A DNA stretch of 64,000 nucleotides, taken from the NCBI RefSeq assembly GCF_001468265.1, contig NZ_LNRZ01000006.1:264501-328500 (forward strand). Direction: 5' to 3'. Below are positions 8,953 through 17,857 of the stretch, piece after piece; the first letter of the stretch is position 1, and each line of letters begins with the position of its first letter. The translations under genes were made by a program, and so were the position numbers. Under the pieces are notes generated by a model. That model saw only the letters and a list, made by a program, of their open reading frames with translations, did not search any database and had not been told where the DNA came from. The stretch comes from Sphingopyxis sp. H050 (GTDB lineage Bacteria > Pseudomonadota > Alphaproteobacteria > Sphingomonadales > Sphingomonadaceae).

Positions 8953-8966
8953 TTGACCAGGATCAA
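8953..8966 (-). promoter_or_regulatory. FNR/FixK box before hemN
   Basis: TTGACCAGGATCAA matches TTGAT-N4-ATCAA with one mismatch. Its centre is about 42 bp before the hemN ATG, a position that fits class-II activation with a very short leader. The adjacent fnrL product is the likely ligand. The site could also be read toward the right, but no gene starts there on that strand. Confidence 0.75.
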
Positions 8967-8972
8967 CAATTG

Positions 8973-9203
8973 TCAGCAGCAGCCCTTTCTGCTGCCGCTT
9001 GCTTTACTCCGTCGATCCGTGATCGCGTGGCACGCTTTCGCGCAATCTCGGCGCTGATGAGGATCGGCAGGATCTCCCGGGACGAGGACATGATGCGCAC
9101 CGCCGCCGCAGGAGGGGATCATCAATATTCGCGCTTCGACCCCGTTGGGCGGCTGCATGAACGCGGCAGCGCTGACCGCGAGAAGGAATTTAGGCGCTGT
9201 CAT
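8973..9203 (-). CDS. Small Cys-rich exported protein coupled to ccoS
   Basis: A 76-residue protein whose ATG overlaps the ccoS stop as ATGA, the same coupling seen through the cco operon, which supports it being real. The N-terminus (MTAPKFLLAVSAAAFM) looks like a short signal peptide or membrane anchor. The mature part has IPSCGGG, then CAKACHAITDRR and a C-terminal KGCC. The CxxxCH arrangement could bind haem or copper. The family is not named here. Its position suggests a late step in cbb3 assembly or copper handling. Confidence 0.6.
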   Translation of the reverse strand: MTAPKFLLAVSAAAFMQPPNGVEARILMIPSCGGGAHHVLVPGDPADPHQRRDCAKACHAITDRRSKASGSRKGCC

Positions 9204-9355
9204 GACTCGCGACCCTCTTCGTCTTCGACGAAGATACGCAGCGCCGCACCGTCGAGATCGTCAAACTGCCCCTTCTTGAGCGACCAGAAAAAGGCCGCTA
9301 GACCGAGCAATCCGAGCCCGAGCGCAATCGGGATGAGGAAAATCAGCCCGTTCAT
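9200..9355 (-). CDS. ccoS: cbb3 oxidase maturation protein CcoS
   Basis: A 51-residue protein too short for most gene callers. It begins MNGLIFLIPIALGLGLLG, giving one membrane helix, followed by FFWSLKKGQFDDLDGAALRI, the conserved CcoS motif. It ends in an acidic tail. CcoS is needed for cofactor insertion into CcoN. Its ATG overlaps the stop of ccoI, and its stop overlaps the start of the next small gene. Confidence 0.92.
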   Translation of the reverse strand: MNGLIFLIPIALGLGLLGLAAFFWSLKKGQFDDLDGAALRIFVEDEEGRES

Positions 9356-11466
9356 TGGATTGCCCATTTCAGGCGCAGCGCATTCCCAACCACGATCAGC
9401 GAGGATCCTGACATCGCGATCGCCGCTACAAGCGGCGTGACAAAGCCCAGGAACGCGAGCGGCACGGCTATCATGTTATAGCCGATGGCGAGTGCGAAAT
9501 TCTGGCGCACGATAGCCTGCGCGCGCCGGGCCATACGCACCGTTTGCGCGACCGGCATTAATCGGTCGCCAAGGAAGATGCAGTCCGCGGCGTTCTTCCC
9601 GACGTCACTTGCCGACCCGGGCGCCATCGACGCATGACCGGCCGCGAGCGCCGGTCCGTCGTTGAGACCATCGCCGATCATCAGCACCTTGTGGCCCAGC
9701 GCGACTTGCCGATCGATCGCGGCAAGCTTGTCCTGCGGGCTCATCCCCGTCTGCGCCGTCAGCCCAAGTTCGCGCGCCACCGGCGCAACCGCGCCGGCGC
9801 GATCGCCCGACAGGATCATCGATTCGATGCCCTGCCGGCCAAGCGCATCGACGGCCTCGGCGGCATCGGGGCGCAGCCGGTCGGCAAAGCGGATCGTCGC
9901 GACGGTGCGGCCGTCGACCGACAGTTCGGTCGCCAGTGCATCGCCCAGAACCGCGTCCTGCGGCCGGCCGAGCGTTACGACGCGCCCCGCCCAGTGCGCT
10001 TCGATACCAAAGCCGGGTGTCTCGCGGATCGACTTCACCTCGGCGGGCCGAACATCATATGCCTGCAATCCCCGCGTCAGCGCCTCGCTGAGCGGATGGC
10101 GGCTCGCCTGCGACAGCGAGAGGATCAGGGACTTCACCCCGATATCGAGCCGTTCGAGACCAATGGCTTCAGGGCGTCCGAGCGTCAGCGTACCCGTCTT
10201 GTCGACGAGCGCGCGGTCGACCTCGGCGAGCCGTTCGAGCGCCGATCCGTCCTTGATCAGCACGCCCGCGCGCATCAGTTCGCCCGCCGCGACGATCTGT
10301 GCCGCGGGAACCGCCAAACCAAGCGCGCAGGGGCAGGTGATGATTAACACCGCGGCGGCGATCAGCAGGCTGTGATGCCACCCCGCCCCCGCGATCATCC
10401 ATCCCGCGAACGCTATCAGCGCGAGGCAATGAACCGCGGGCGCATAAAGTCGCGCCGCACGGTCGGCGATGCGGACATAGCGCGACTTTCCCTGCGCCGC
10501 TTCGCCCATCAGCCGAGCGATGTCGGCGATGGCGGTGTCGGCGCCCGCTGCGGTCACGCACACCCGGATCGGCGCGTCGAGGTTCAACGTGCCGGCATGC
10601 ACCCGGTCATCGGGACGGACCGGTTGCGGTGCGCTCTCGCCCGTCAGCAGCGACAGATCGAGCTGGCTGGCCCCGCCGATGACCACCCCGTCGGCGGACA
10701 GCCGCTCGCCCGCCGCGACCAGCATCACCATGTCGGGCTCCAGCGCGGTCGCGTCGACCCAGCGGCTGCGGCCATCGTTACCGAGCACCATTGCACCGGT
10801 CCCCATGTTGCGCAGCAATGCCGTCACGCCGCCGCGTGCGCGATCGCGCATCACGCTGTCGAGCCAGCGGCCGCAGAGCAGGAAGAAAAGCAGCATCGCC
10901 GCGCCGTCGAAATAGGCATGCGGGCCGCTGGTAGCGGTCTCGTACATGCTGATCGCGCAGACGAGCGCAACGCCGATGCTGATCGGCACGTCCATGTTCG
11001 TCCGGCCGTGGCGGAGCGCGCGCCACGCCGAGCGGAAAAAGGGCCGCCCGGCATAAACCACCGTCGGGAGCGCGATCGCCGCCGACAGCCAGTGGAACAG
11101 GTCGCGCGTCGCCCCCGCCGCCCCCGACCAGACCGACACCGACAACAGCATGATGTTCATCATCGCGAAGCCCGATACCGCAACCGCGCGCAGCAGTTCG
11201 CGGCTCGTTTCCGCTTCGGCATCGGCTTCCTCGGGGCCGCTCCCGATCGGATGCGCCTCGAACCCCAGATTCGAAAAGGCACCGATCAGGTCGGGCATGT
11301 CGGTGTCGGCTGTGCAGGACAGATGCACGCGCTTTTCGGTGAAATTGACGCGCGCGGCGGCGATGCGCCTGTCGCGCACCAGCCCCTGCTCCAGCTTGGC
11401 GATGCAGCCTGCGCAGCGGATATCGGGCACCGCGAAGTCCCGTTCGACGAGGGCGGTGGCGGTCAT
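9352..11466 (-). CDS. ccoI: Copper-transporting P1B ATPase CcoI (FixI)
   Basis: About 704 residues from the ATG at 11466, which overlaps the ccoH stop. It has an N-terminal metal-binding site DIRCAGC (Cys18 and Cys21), eight predicted membrane segments, the CPC translocation motif in CPCALGLA, the phosphorylation site DKTGTLT, and the hinge GDGLNDGPAL. It exports copper to the periplasm for assembly of the CuB centre of cbb3 oxidase. It is part of the ccoGHIS assembly block. Confidence 0.95.
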   Translation of the reverse strand: MTATALVERDFAVPDIRCAGCIAKLEQGLVRDRRIAAARVNFTEKRVHLSCTADTDMPDLIGAFSNLGFEAHPIGSGPEEADAEAETSRELLRAVAVSGFAMMNIMLLSVSVWSGAAGATRDLFHWLSAAIALPTVVYAGRPFFRSAWRALRHGRTNMDVPISIGVALVCAISMYETATSGPHAYFDGAAMLLFFLLCGRWLDSVMRDRARGGVTALLRNMGTGAMVLGNDGRSRWVDATALEPDMVMLVAAGERLSADGVVIGGASQLDLSLLTGESAPQPVRPDDRVHAGTLNLDAPIRVCVTAAGADTAIADIARLMGEAAQGKSRYVRIADRAARLYAPAVHCLALIAFAGWMIAGAGWHHSLLIAAAVLIITCPCALGLAVPAAQIVAAGELMRAGVLIKDGSALERLAEVDRALVDKTGTLTLGRPEAIGLERLDIGVKSLILSLSQASRHPLSEALTRGLQAYDVRPAEVKSIRETPGFGIEAHWAGRVVTLGRPQDAVLGDALATELSVDGRTVATIRFADRLRPDAAEAVDALGRQGIESMILSGDRAGAVAPVARELGLTAQTGMSPQDKLAAIDRQVALGHKVLMIGDGLNDGPALAAGHASMAPGSASDVGKNAADCIFLGDRLMPVAQTVRMARRAQAIVRQNFALAIGYNMIAVPLAFLGFVTPLVAAIAMSGSSLIVVGNALRLKWAIQ

Positions 11467-11933
11467 TGCAGATCCTCGCGATAGCGCGCTTCGGCGGCGC
11501 CATGCCGGACGATAAGGTCGAGCCGCCAGCGCCCTATCGCCAGCGGCTCGAGCGAGCGCAGCACGCCGCCCGCCGCCGGCTCGAAACGCAGCGCAGCGGG
11601 CGCGGTGCGCCCAAGGGGGTGATTGACGGTCGCGGCGGCCTGAACGCCATCGAGCAGAGTCCCATCCTTGCGGATCGCCAGAAGGACATGACGCCCCGCA
11701 TCGAGCGTGATGCGCGCATCCCATCCTAGCCGGTCCTGCGCGTCGGCGCGTTTCAGCCATTCGTTATAATGCTGGCTCGCGACATAGCTGTTCTCGACCA
11801 CCTTGCCGCCAAAGGTCGACATGGCAAAGCGCGCCATGGTGAAATTGACCGTCATCACCACCGCGAAAAAGGTGACGAGAATTGCGGTCATGTGCCAGCC
11901 GGTGAACTTTTTGAGCTTGTGTGTGTCGGTCAT
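11463..11933 (-). CDS. ccoH: cbb3 oxidase assembly protein CcoH (FixH)
   Basis: A 156-residue protein with one N-terminal membrane helix (MTAILVTFFAVVMTVNFTMA) and a periplasmic domain with SYVASQHYNEWLKRADAQ, the usual FixH pattern. It stabilises the assembling CcoNOQP complex and works with CcoI. Start and stop both overlap the flanking genes by ATGA. Confidence 0.92.
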   Translation of the reverse strand: MTDTHKLKKFTGWHMTAILVTFFAVVMTVNFTMARFAMSTFGGKVVENSYVASQHYNEWLKRADAQDRLGWDARITLDAGRHVLLAIRKDGTLLDGVQAAATVNHPLGRTAPAALRFEPAAGGVLRSLEPLAIGRWRLDLIVRHGAAEARYREDLQ

Positions 11934-13387
11934 TGTCCTGCCTCCGGCCGGTCGAACTGGATGATGTCGCTGTCGCCGCGCGGATCACCGTCGAGCCCGC
12001 GCGTGCTGATCGTGAAGTCCTGCCGCGCAGGACCGGCGCCGGGCGCCGCGATGAAGAGTTTGACGCCCGTGACACTATCGGCGGGCAGCGCCAGCTCGAT
12101 ACGCTGCCCGGCCTTTTCACGCGAACCGGCGTTGGTCCACAGCACCGCATCGGCGAGGCCGCTTACACTCACCGCGACCCGGCGCGGGCGCGTTTCCATA
12201 TTGCGCAGCTTCAGCGTGTAATTGTTGCGGATATGGCCGTCGGAAAGCTGGACATAGAGCGGGCTGCGCTCATGCTGGACGGCAAGGTCGAGCCGCGTGC
12301 GCTGGCCGAGCGAAAAGAGCATCGCCGTACCGATCGCGATCCAAACACCGAAATAGATCAGAGTACGCGGACGCAGCAGCGTCTTGCGGATCGGCCGTCC
12401 CGTACCGCCCGCCTTTTCGGTCGCCGCGTCGTCGAGCGTACAATAGTCGATCAGCCCGCGCGGCCGTCCGACCTGCGCCATCACCCCATCGCACGCGTCG
12501 ATGCACAGCGCGCAGGTTATACAGCCGATCTGCGGCCCCTGGCGAATGTCGATGCCCGTGGGGCATACGGCGACGCACTGATTGCAATCGATGCAGTCGC
12601 CGAAGGCGCTGGGATGCGCTTGTCCCTTCTTGACGCTGCCGCGCGGTTCGCCCCGCCAGTCCTTGTAGGTGACCAGAAGCGATTTTTCGTCCATCATCGC
12701 GGTCTGGATGCGCGGCCACGGGCACATATAGACGCACACCTGTTCGCGCAGGAAACCGCCGAGGATGAAGGTCGTCGCGGTCAGCATGGCGACGGTGCCA
12801 TAGGCGACGAGTGCTGCCTGCCCGGTCCAGAAGTCCAGCGTGAGCGTCGGCGCATCGGCAAAATACATGATCCACGCGCCGCCGGTCCAGAAGGCGATAG
12901 CCAGATAGATGCCATATTTGACCACCCGCTTCGCCAGCTTTTCGGCCGTCCACGGGCCGTTCGCCAGCCGGACCTGCGCGTTGCGGTCGCCGTCGACCAT
13001 CCGGTCGACATGCTGGAACAGGTCAGTCCACACCGTCTGCGGACAGGCATAACCGCACCAGGCGCGCCCGACCGCACTGGTGACAAGGAACAGCCCGATC
13101 CCCGCCATGATGAGCAGGCCCGCGACATAGTAGAATTCATGCGGCCAGATCTCGATCTGGAACATGTAGAAACGCCGGTTCGCAAGGTCGACGAGCACCG
13201 CCTGGTCGGGCGCGTAAGGACCACGATCCCAGCGGATCCACGGCGTGCCGTAATAGATCGCCAGGGTCACTGCCATGATCGCCCATTTGAAGCGGCGGAA
13301 GGGACCGTTCACCGCTTTCGGGTAAACGCCCTTCCGCGCTTCATAGAGCGGCGCCGGCTGGCCGGAGAGATCTTCAGGGCTGGCCAT
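11930..13387 (-). CDS. ccoG: Membrane ferredoxin-type protein CcoG (RdxA/FixG)
   Basis: Start taken at the ATG at 13387 (MASPEDLSG), which slightly overlaps the end of ccoP; about 485 residues. Several membrane helices precede two 4Fe-4S motifs: CIDCNQCVAVCPTGIDIR and CITCALCIDACD. WCGYACPQTVWTDLF and CVYMCPWPRIQTAM are further family signatures. The C-terminal domain is an immunoglobulin-like FixG domain. It acts as a Cu(II) reductase in cbb3 assembly. Confidence 0.93.
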   Translation of the reverse strand: MASPEDLSGQPAPLYEARKGVYPKAVNGPFRRFKWAIMAVTLAIYYGTPWIRWDRGPYAPDQAVLVDLANRRFYMFQIEIWPHEFYYVAGLLIMAGIGLFLVTSAVGRAWCGYACPQTVWTDLFQHVDRMVDGDRNAQVRLANGPWTAEKLAKRVVKYGIYLAIAFWTGGAWIMYFADAPTLTLDFWTGQAALVAYGTVAMLTATTFILGGFLREQVCVYMCPWPRIQTAMMDEKSLLVTYKDWRGEPRGSVKKGQAHPSAFGDCIDCNQCVAVCPTGIDIRQGPQIGCITCALCIDACDGVMAQVGRPRGLIDYCTLDDAATEKAGGTGRPIRKTLLRPRTLIYFGVWIAIGTAMLFSLGQRTRLDLAVQHERSPLYVQLSDGHIRNNYTLKLRNMETRPRRVAVSVSGLADAVLWTNAGSREKAGQRIELALPADSVTGVKLFIAAPGAGPARQDFTISTRGLDGDPRGDSDIIQFDRPEAGQ

Positions 13388-14300
13388 CGGCTCCCGCCCC
13401 TTCGGCGACGGGCGCCAGCCCCTTCTCGCCCCCGCCCAGCGAATAGACATAGGCCGACAGCATCTTGATCGTGACCGGATCGAGCCGGCCGCCCCAGCGC
13501 GGCATCACGCCGTTGCGCGGCTGCGTGATCGTCGCGGTCAGGCTGTCGCGATCGCCGCCGTACAGCCAGATCGCATCGGTCAGTTTCGGCGCGCCGACCT
13601 GCCGCCCGCCTTCACCGCCCGCGCCGTGACACACCGCGCAATTGTCCGCGAACAGCGCCGCGCCGCGCGCCGACGACGCGCTGGCCTTTTCCTGCCGGCT
13701 GATCGTCCGCACGAAGCTGACGACGTCGCCGATCTGCGCCGCGTCGAGAATGCCGTCGCGGCCGAAAGCGGGCATCAGGCTGGTGCGTGTCGCCTTGTGG
13801 TCGGGATTCCGGATGCCGTGCGTGACCGTATATTCGATCGTGGCCAGATCGCCGCCCCACAGCCAGTCGTCGTCGGTCAGGCTGGGGTAAAGGTTCTTCA
13901 CCCCCGCGCCGCCCGCACCATGGCACTGGACGCAATGCACGCGGAACGCCGCGCCGCCGCCCTGCACCGCCGCCTGCATCAGTTCGGGCTTCGCCGGCAG
14001 ATCGGTAATCGCGGTTGCCGCGATGGCATTGACCGTCGGCGCGCGGCGCTTCGCGTCGGCCGCCATTTCCTTTGCAAGGTCGCCGCGGCTCGACCAGCCG
14101 AGCACGCCCTTGGTCGCGCTGTCGACCATCGGCCACGCCGGATAGAGGACGACATACGCCAGCCCCCAGACGATCGTTGCGTAAAGGGTCCAGAGCCACC
14201 AGCGCGGCATCGGCGTATCGAGTTCCTCGATCCCGTCCCACTCATGGCCAACCGTGCTCGTGCCGGTCGCTTCGTCGATGCGCTGTTTCAGGTCAGCCAT
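13374..14300 (-). CDS. ccoP: cbb3 oxidase dihaem subunit CcoP
   Basis: A 308-residue subunit with an N-terminal membrane helix (PRWWLWTLYATIVWGLAYVVLYP) and two c-type haem sites, CVQCHG and CAVCHG, with the Met ligands in SLMPAFGRDG and NGVMPRWGG. It passes electrons from the bc1 complex to CcoO and CcoN. Its start overlaps the end of ccoQ by 8 bp. Confidence 0.96.
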   Translation of the reverse strand: MADLKQRIDEATGTSTVGHEWDGIEELDTPMPRWWLWTLYATIVWGLAYVVLYPAWPMVDSATKGVLGWSSRGDLAKEMAADAKRRAPTVNAIAATAITDLPAKPELMQAAVQGGGAAFRVHCVQCHGAGGAGVKNLYPSLTDDDWLWGGDLATIEYTVTHGIRNPDHKATRTSLMPAFGRDGILDAAQIGDVVSFVRTISRQEKASASSARGAALFADNCAVCHGAGGEGGRQVGAPKLTDAIWLYGGDRDSLTATITQPRNGVMPRWGGRLDPVTIKMLSAYVYSLGGGEKGLAPVAEGAGADGQP

Positions 14301-14451
14301 GCTCGTCGTCCTTGAAGATCATGTTCGCAGCCTCGTCGTTGCGGGCGCGCGCGCTCGGCCGGAACGGCCAGGCGATAAGTGTGAGGAACAGCAACGCCAT
14401 CGCGAGCAGCCCCCAGCTATCGGCGAAATGGCGAAGCTCGTCGTAGCTCAT
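14293..14451 (-). CDS. ccoQ: cbb3 oxidase small subunit CcoQ
   Basis: A 52-residue single-helix protein. The translation begins [18 protein letters not shown] and continues into [18 protein letters not shown], the standard CcoQ arrangement of one membrane helix followed by the basic WPFRP turn and an acidic tail. It protects or stabilises the core complex. It overlaps ccoO by ATGA. Confidence 0.92.
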   Translation of the reverse strand: MSYDELRHFADSWGLLAMALLFLTLIAWPFRPSARARNDEAANMIFKDDEHG

Positions 14452-15212
14452 CGCGCCGCCTCCGTTTCGCCGGCGCGTCCCTGCGGCGCAGCCCTGTCGA
14501 CATCGACGAGGGTGCCGAGCATCTGCAAATAGGCAATGAGGGCATCCATTTCGGTCACGCGTGACGGGTCGCCGTCAAAGTCGCGAACCTGCGCCTTCGG
14601 ATAGCGTTTTTGAAGGTCGCCTGCCCCCGCGTCGGGATTGGCCTGTGCCTGGATATCGTCGTTGGCCTTGGCGATATCGGCCTTCGTATAGGGTACGCCG
14701 ACCCGGTAGAGCGCGGCCAGGTCGTTGGACATGTCGCCGGTTTCCAGATCCTTCTCGGCAAGGAAGGCATAGGGCGGCATGATCGATTCTGGCACGACGC
14801 TACGCGGATCGGCGAGGTGCGCACGGTGCCACTCGTCGGAGTAGCGGCCACCGACCCGCGCCAGATCGGGCCCGGTGCGCTTCGATCCCCACTGGAACGG
14901 GTGATCATACATGCTCTCGGCGGCGAGGCTGTAATGGCCGTAGCGTTCGACCTCGTCGCGGAACGGACGGATCATCTGGCTGTGGCAGGTGTAGCAGCCC
15001 TCGCGCATATAGATGTTGCGCCCGGCGAGCTCGAGCGGGGTGTAGGGCCGCATGCCCTCGACCTTCTCTACTGTGTTGTCGATCCAGAAGAGCGGCGCGA
15101 TCTCGACGATGCCGCCGATCGTGACGGTGAGCAGCGCAAGCGCGCCGAGCAACGTCACATTGCGCTCGATCTTCTTGTGGCTGAAGCCCTTTTTGGCGGG
15201 TCTGGTGGCCAT
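14448..15212 (-). CDS. ccoO: cbb3 oxidase monohaem subunit CcoO
   Basis: A 254-residue membrane-anchored cytochrome c. It has one N-terminal helix, the haem motif CYTCHS within [15 protein letters not shown], and [19 protein letters not shown], all typical of FixO. The axial Met is in [11 protein letters not shown]. It sits 12 bp after ccoN. Confidence 0.96.
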   Translation of the reverse strand: MATRPAKKGFSHKKIERNVTLLGALALLTVTIGGIVEIAPLFWIDNTVEKVEGMRPYTPLELAGRNIYMREGCYTCHSQMIRPFRDEVERYGHYSLAAESMYDHPFQWGSKRTGPDLARVGGRYSDEWHRAHLADPRSVVPESIMPPYAFLAEKDLETGDMSNDLAALYRVGVPYTKADIAKANDDIQAQANPDAGAGDLQKRYPKAQVRDFDGDPSRVTEMDALIAYLQMLGTLVDVDRAAPQGRAGETEAAR

Positions 15213-15224
15213 GGTCCGGGCTCC

Positions 15225-16883
15225 TTACTCGGCGGGGACGGGCGCGAGCGGACGATCCGCCGCGGCATTGTAGGGCGTTTCGGTCATCGGCTTTTCGGTG
15301 CGGACCCTGCCGCCGAGCGTCGCCCAGACGTTGAAGACCATGATCAGGAAGCCGGCGAGATACATCGCCCCGCCCGCGGCGCGGATCAGGTACATCGGGT
15401 GCATCGCCGATACGCTCTCGGCAAAGCTGTAGACGAGGTAGCCGTCAGCGCCATATTCGCGCCACATCAGCCCCTGCATGATGCCCGCGACCCACATCGA
15501 CGCGGCGTAGAAAACGATCCCCACCGTCGCGAGCCAGAAGTGCCAGTTGACCATGCGCAGGCTGTAGAGGCGCGGACGGCCCCACAGGCGCGGCACGAGG
15601 TAATAGACGCATGCAAAGGTGATCATGCCATTCCAGCCGAGAGCGCCGCTGTGGACGTGCCCGATAGTCCAGTCGGTATAGTGCGACATGGAATTGACCC
15701 ATTTGATCGACATCATCGGGCCTTCGAAGGTGCTCATGCCGTAGAAGGCGAGCGCCATCACCATCATGCGGATGATCGGGTCGGTGCGGATCTTGTCCCA
15801 CGCGCCGTTGAGCGTCATCAACCCGTTGATCATGCCGCCCCAGCTCGGCATCCACAGGATCACCGAAAAAACCATGCCCAGCGTCTGCGCCCAGTCGGGC
15901 AGCGCGGTGTAATGAAGGTGGTGCGGCCCCGCCCAGATGTAGAGGAAGATCAGCGACCAGAAGTGGATGATCGACAGGCGATAGGAATAGACCGGCCGCT
16001 CGGCCTGCTTCGGCACGAAATAATACATCATCGCGAGGAAGCCCGCGGTTAGGAAGAAGCCGACCGCATTATGCCCGTACCACCATTGCGTCAGCGCATC
16101 CTGGACGCCGGCGAAGGCGGCATAGCTCTTCGACCCGAAGAGGCTCGCAGGCATCGACAGATTGTTGACGAGATGCAGCATCGCGATGGTGATAATGAAG
16201 CTGAGGTAGAACCAGTTCGCGACATAGATATGCGGCTCGCGGCGCTTCACGATCGTGCCGAGGAAGACGATGAGATAGGCGACCCAGACAATCGTCAGCC
16301 AGAGATCGACATACCATTCGGGTTCGGCATATTCCTTCGCCTCCGTGACCCCCATCAGGTAGCCGGTCGCGGCGAGCACGATGAAGAGCTGGTATCCCCA
16401 GAAGACGAAGCGCGCGAGCGTAGGAAAAGCGAGCCGCGCGCGGCAGGTGCGCTGCACGACATAATAGCTTGTCGCGATCAGCGCATTGCCGCCGAAGGCG
16501 AAGATCACCGCCGAGGTATGCAGCGGGCGCAGGCGCCCGAAGGTCGTATATTCGAACCCTAGATTGAGCGCCGGAAAGGCGAGCTGCAGCGCGATGAACA
16601 GCCCCGCCGCCATACCCGCGAGGCCCCAGAAAAGCGTCGCGATGACGCCCCAGCGGATCGGATCGTCGTCATAGACGCCCTCGTCCGCCGGCATCTTCAA
16701 GAGGCCCCGCGCGATCGCTTCATAATCGGCGCGCGACACGGTCGCCCAGAGCATCAGCAGGCAGGCGAACGCGACAATGATCATGTGAACGGCAAAGGGC
16801 GCATCTACCGCCATCGCAGCCATCACCAGCGCAAGGAACGCCAGCCCGAGCCAGCCTCCCGCCTTTGCTACCAGAGTATCCAT
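15225..16883 (-). CDS. ccoN: cbb3 oxidase catalytic subunit CcoN
   Basis: The ATG at 16883 gives 552 residues, a normal CcoN length, with about twelve to fourteen membrane helices. Conserved haem and CuB ligands are visible in [29 protein letters not shown] and [18 protein letters not shown]. It reduces oxygen at a high-spin haem b and CuB. The start is odd: no ribosome site or FNR box is seen upstream, because the DNA immediately before the ATG is an antisense ompW fragment. Expression may therefore depend on a new or distant promoter. Confidence 0.95.
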   Translation of the reverse strand: MDTLVAKAGGWLGLAFLALVMAAMAVDAPFAVHMIIVAFACLLMLWATVSRADYEAIARGLLKMPADEGVYDDDPIRWGVIATLFWGLAGMAAGLFIALQLAFPALNLGFEYTTFGRLRPLHTSAVIFAFGGNALIATSYYVVQRTCRARLAFPTLARFVFWGYQLFIVLAATGYLMGVTEAKEYAEPEWYVDLWLTIVWVAYLIVFLGTIVKRREPHIYVANWFYLSFIITIAMLHLVNNLSMPASLFGSKSYAAFAGVQDALTQWWYGHNAVGFFLTAGFLAMMYYFVPKQAERPVYSYRLSIIHFWSLIFLYIWAGPHHLHYTALPDWAQTLGMVFSVILWMPSWGGMINGLMTLNGAWDKIRTDPIIRMMVMALAFYGMSTFEGPMMSIKWVNSMSHYTDWTIGHVHSGALGWNGMITFACVYYLVPRLWGRPRLYSLRMVNWHFWLATVGIVFYAASMWVAGIMQGLMWREYGADGYLVYSFAESVSAMHPMYLIRAAGGAMYLAGFLIMVFNVWATLGGRVRTEKPMTETPYNAAADRPLAPVPAE

Positions 16884-16886
16884 AAC

Positions 16887-17089
16887 GCTTGGGCGACAAG
16901 CTCGGGGTCGCGCTGCAGGCGGGCATCGACATTCCGGTGAACGACAAGGGCCTGGCCTTCTCGCTCGACGCGAAGCGCTACTTCCTGCGTCCGACCGCAA
17001 CCTGGTATGCCGGCGCGACGCCCGTCCTGAAAACCCGGCACACGCTCGATCCGTGGGTGATCAGTGCCGGGGTCGCCTTCCGCTTCTGA
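16887..17089 (+). pseudogene. ompW: ompW, 3' fragment (5' two thirds missing)
   Basis: Reading + from the ccoN start, [20 protein letters not shown], then [17 protein letters not shown] and finally [14 protein letters not shown] are the last strands of an OmpW-family outer-membrane beta-barrel, ending in the C-terminal Phe required for outer-membrane insertion. Full OmpW proteins are around 210-230 residues; only about 65 remain. The frame is closed by a TAA just upstream and there is no signal peptide. A deletion seems to have removed the first part of ompW together with the region once shared with ccoN. Confidence 0.85.
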
Positions 17090-17114
17090 CGATCTCTCCA
17101 ACTGGCGCCGAGGG

Positions 17115-17804
17115 TCAGCCCGCGATTTCCTCCATCGCCGCGCGGTCGTTGATGACGATCTCGCGGCGCGAAGGAAGGTCGAGCAGGCCGTCGGCGCGCA
17201 TTTTGGTGAGCTGGCGGCTGGTCGTCTCGATCGTCAGCCCGAGAATATCGGCGATCTGTTGACGTCCAAAGGGCAGTTCGAAGCCGTCGCGCGCACCCGA
17301 TTCGCATCCCTGCCCCAGGAGCCGCTCGGACATCTCGAGCAGGAAGGACGCGACCTTCTCCGACGCCGACTTGCGTCCCAGCAGCATCATCCAGTGCCGT
17401 GCCCGGTCGAGTTCATCGAGCGTACGGCGCAGCAATTTCTGCTGGAGATCGGGGTGCGAACTCGCAAACTCGTCGAAATTTGTGCGGTTGAAGATGCAGA
17501 CTTCGGCATCGGTCATCGCGGTGACGCTATAGGGGCTTTCCTTGCCGAAAGGGCGGCCGATGAAGTCGGACGGAAAGACAACGCCGACGATCTGCTCGCG
17601 ACCGTCGGCTGCCGAAACGACGAGTTTGAGCACGCCTTCGAGGACGTTCGCAACGACGGGAGCGCCGTCGCCTTCCCAAAGCAGCGTGTGACCGGCTTTA
17701 ATCTTTTGCCTGCGGCCCATCTTGCCCAGCGCGGCAAGCTCCGCGGAGGTCAGGCTTGCGCAAATCGCACGATTTCGAACAATGCAGCTGGCACAATCGG
17801 TCAC
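17115..17804 (-). CDS. fnrL: Oxygen-sensing Crp/Fnr regulator FnrL
   Basis: A 229-residue regulator with an N-terminal cysteine cluster (Cys4, Cys7 and Cys15 in DCASCIVRNRAIC) and a central Cys in AEVCIF, the four ligands of an oxygen-labile 4Fe-4S cluster. The C-terminal HTH has LPFGRQQIADILGLTIETTSR; the E-SR recognition residues predict binding to TTGAT-N4-ATCAA. Two such boxes are present in this window, before hemN and before the universal stress gene. Confidence 0.93.
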   Translation of the reverse strand: MTDCASCIVRNRAICASLTSAELAALGKMGRRQKIKAGHTLLWEGDGAPVVANVLEGVLKLVVSAADGREQIVGVVFPSDFIGRPFGKESPYSVTAMTDAEVCIFNRTNFDEFASSHPDLQQKLLRRTLDELDRARHWMMLLGRKSASEKVASFLLEMSERLLGQGCESGARDGFELPFGRQQIADILGLTIETTSRQLTKMRADGLLDLPSRREIVINDRAAMEEIAG

Positions 17805-17857
17805 CGGCCCGCCGTACAGTAACCCGGCCCGATTGAAAAGCGTGGCGGATCGAAACC

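Noticed and set aside
10372..11484. Plus-strand frames of up to 370 residues opposite ccoI.
   Set aside because: They are antisense to a clear P-type ATPase and composed of His-, Arg- and Ala-rich nonsense typical of GC-rich shadows.
11921..13468. Plus-strand frame of 515 residues opposite ccoG.
   Set aside because: ccoG has both 4Fe-4S motifs in the other strand; the antisense frame is low-complexity.
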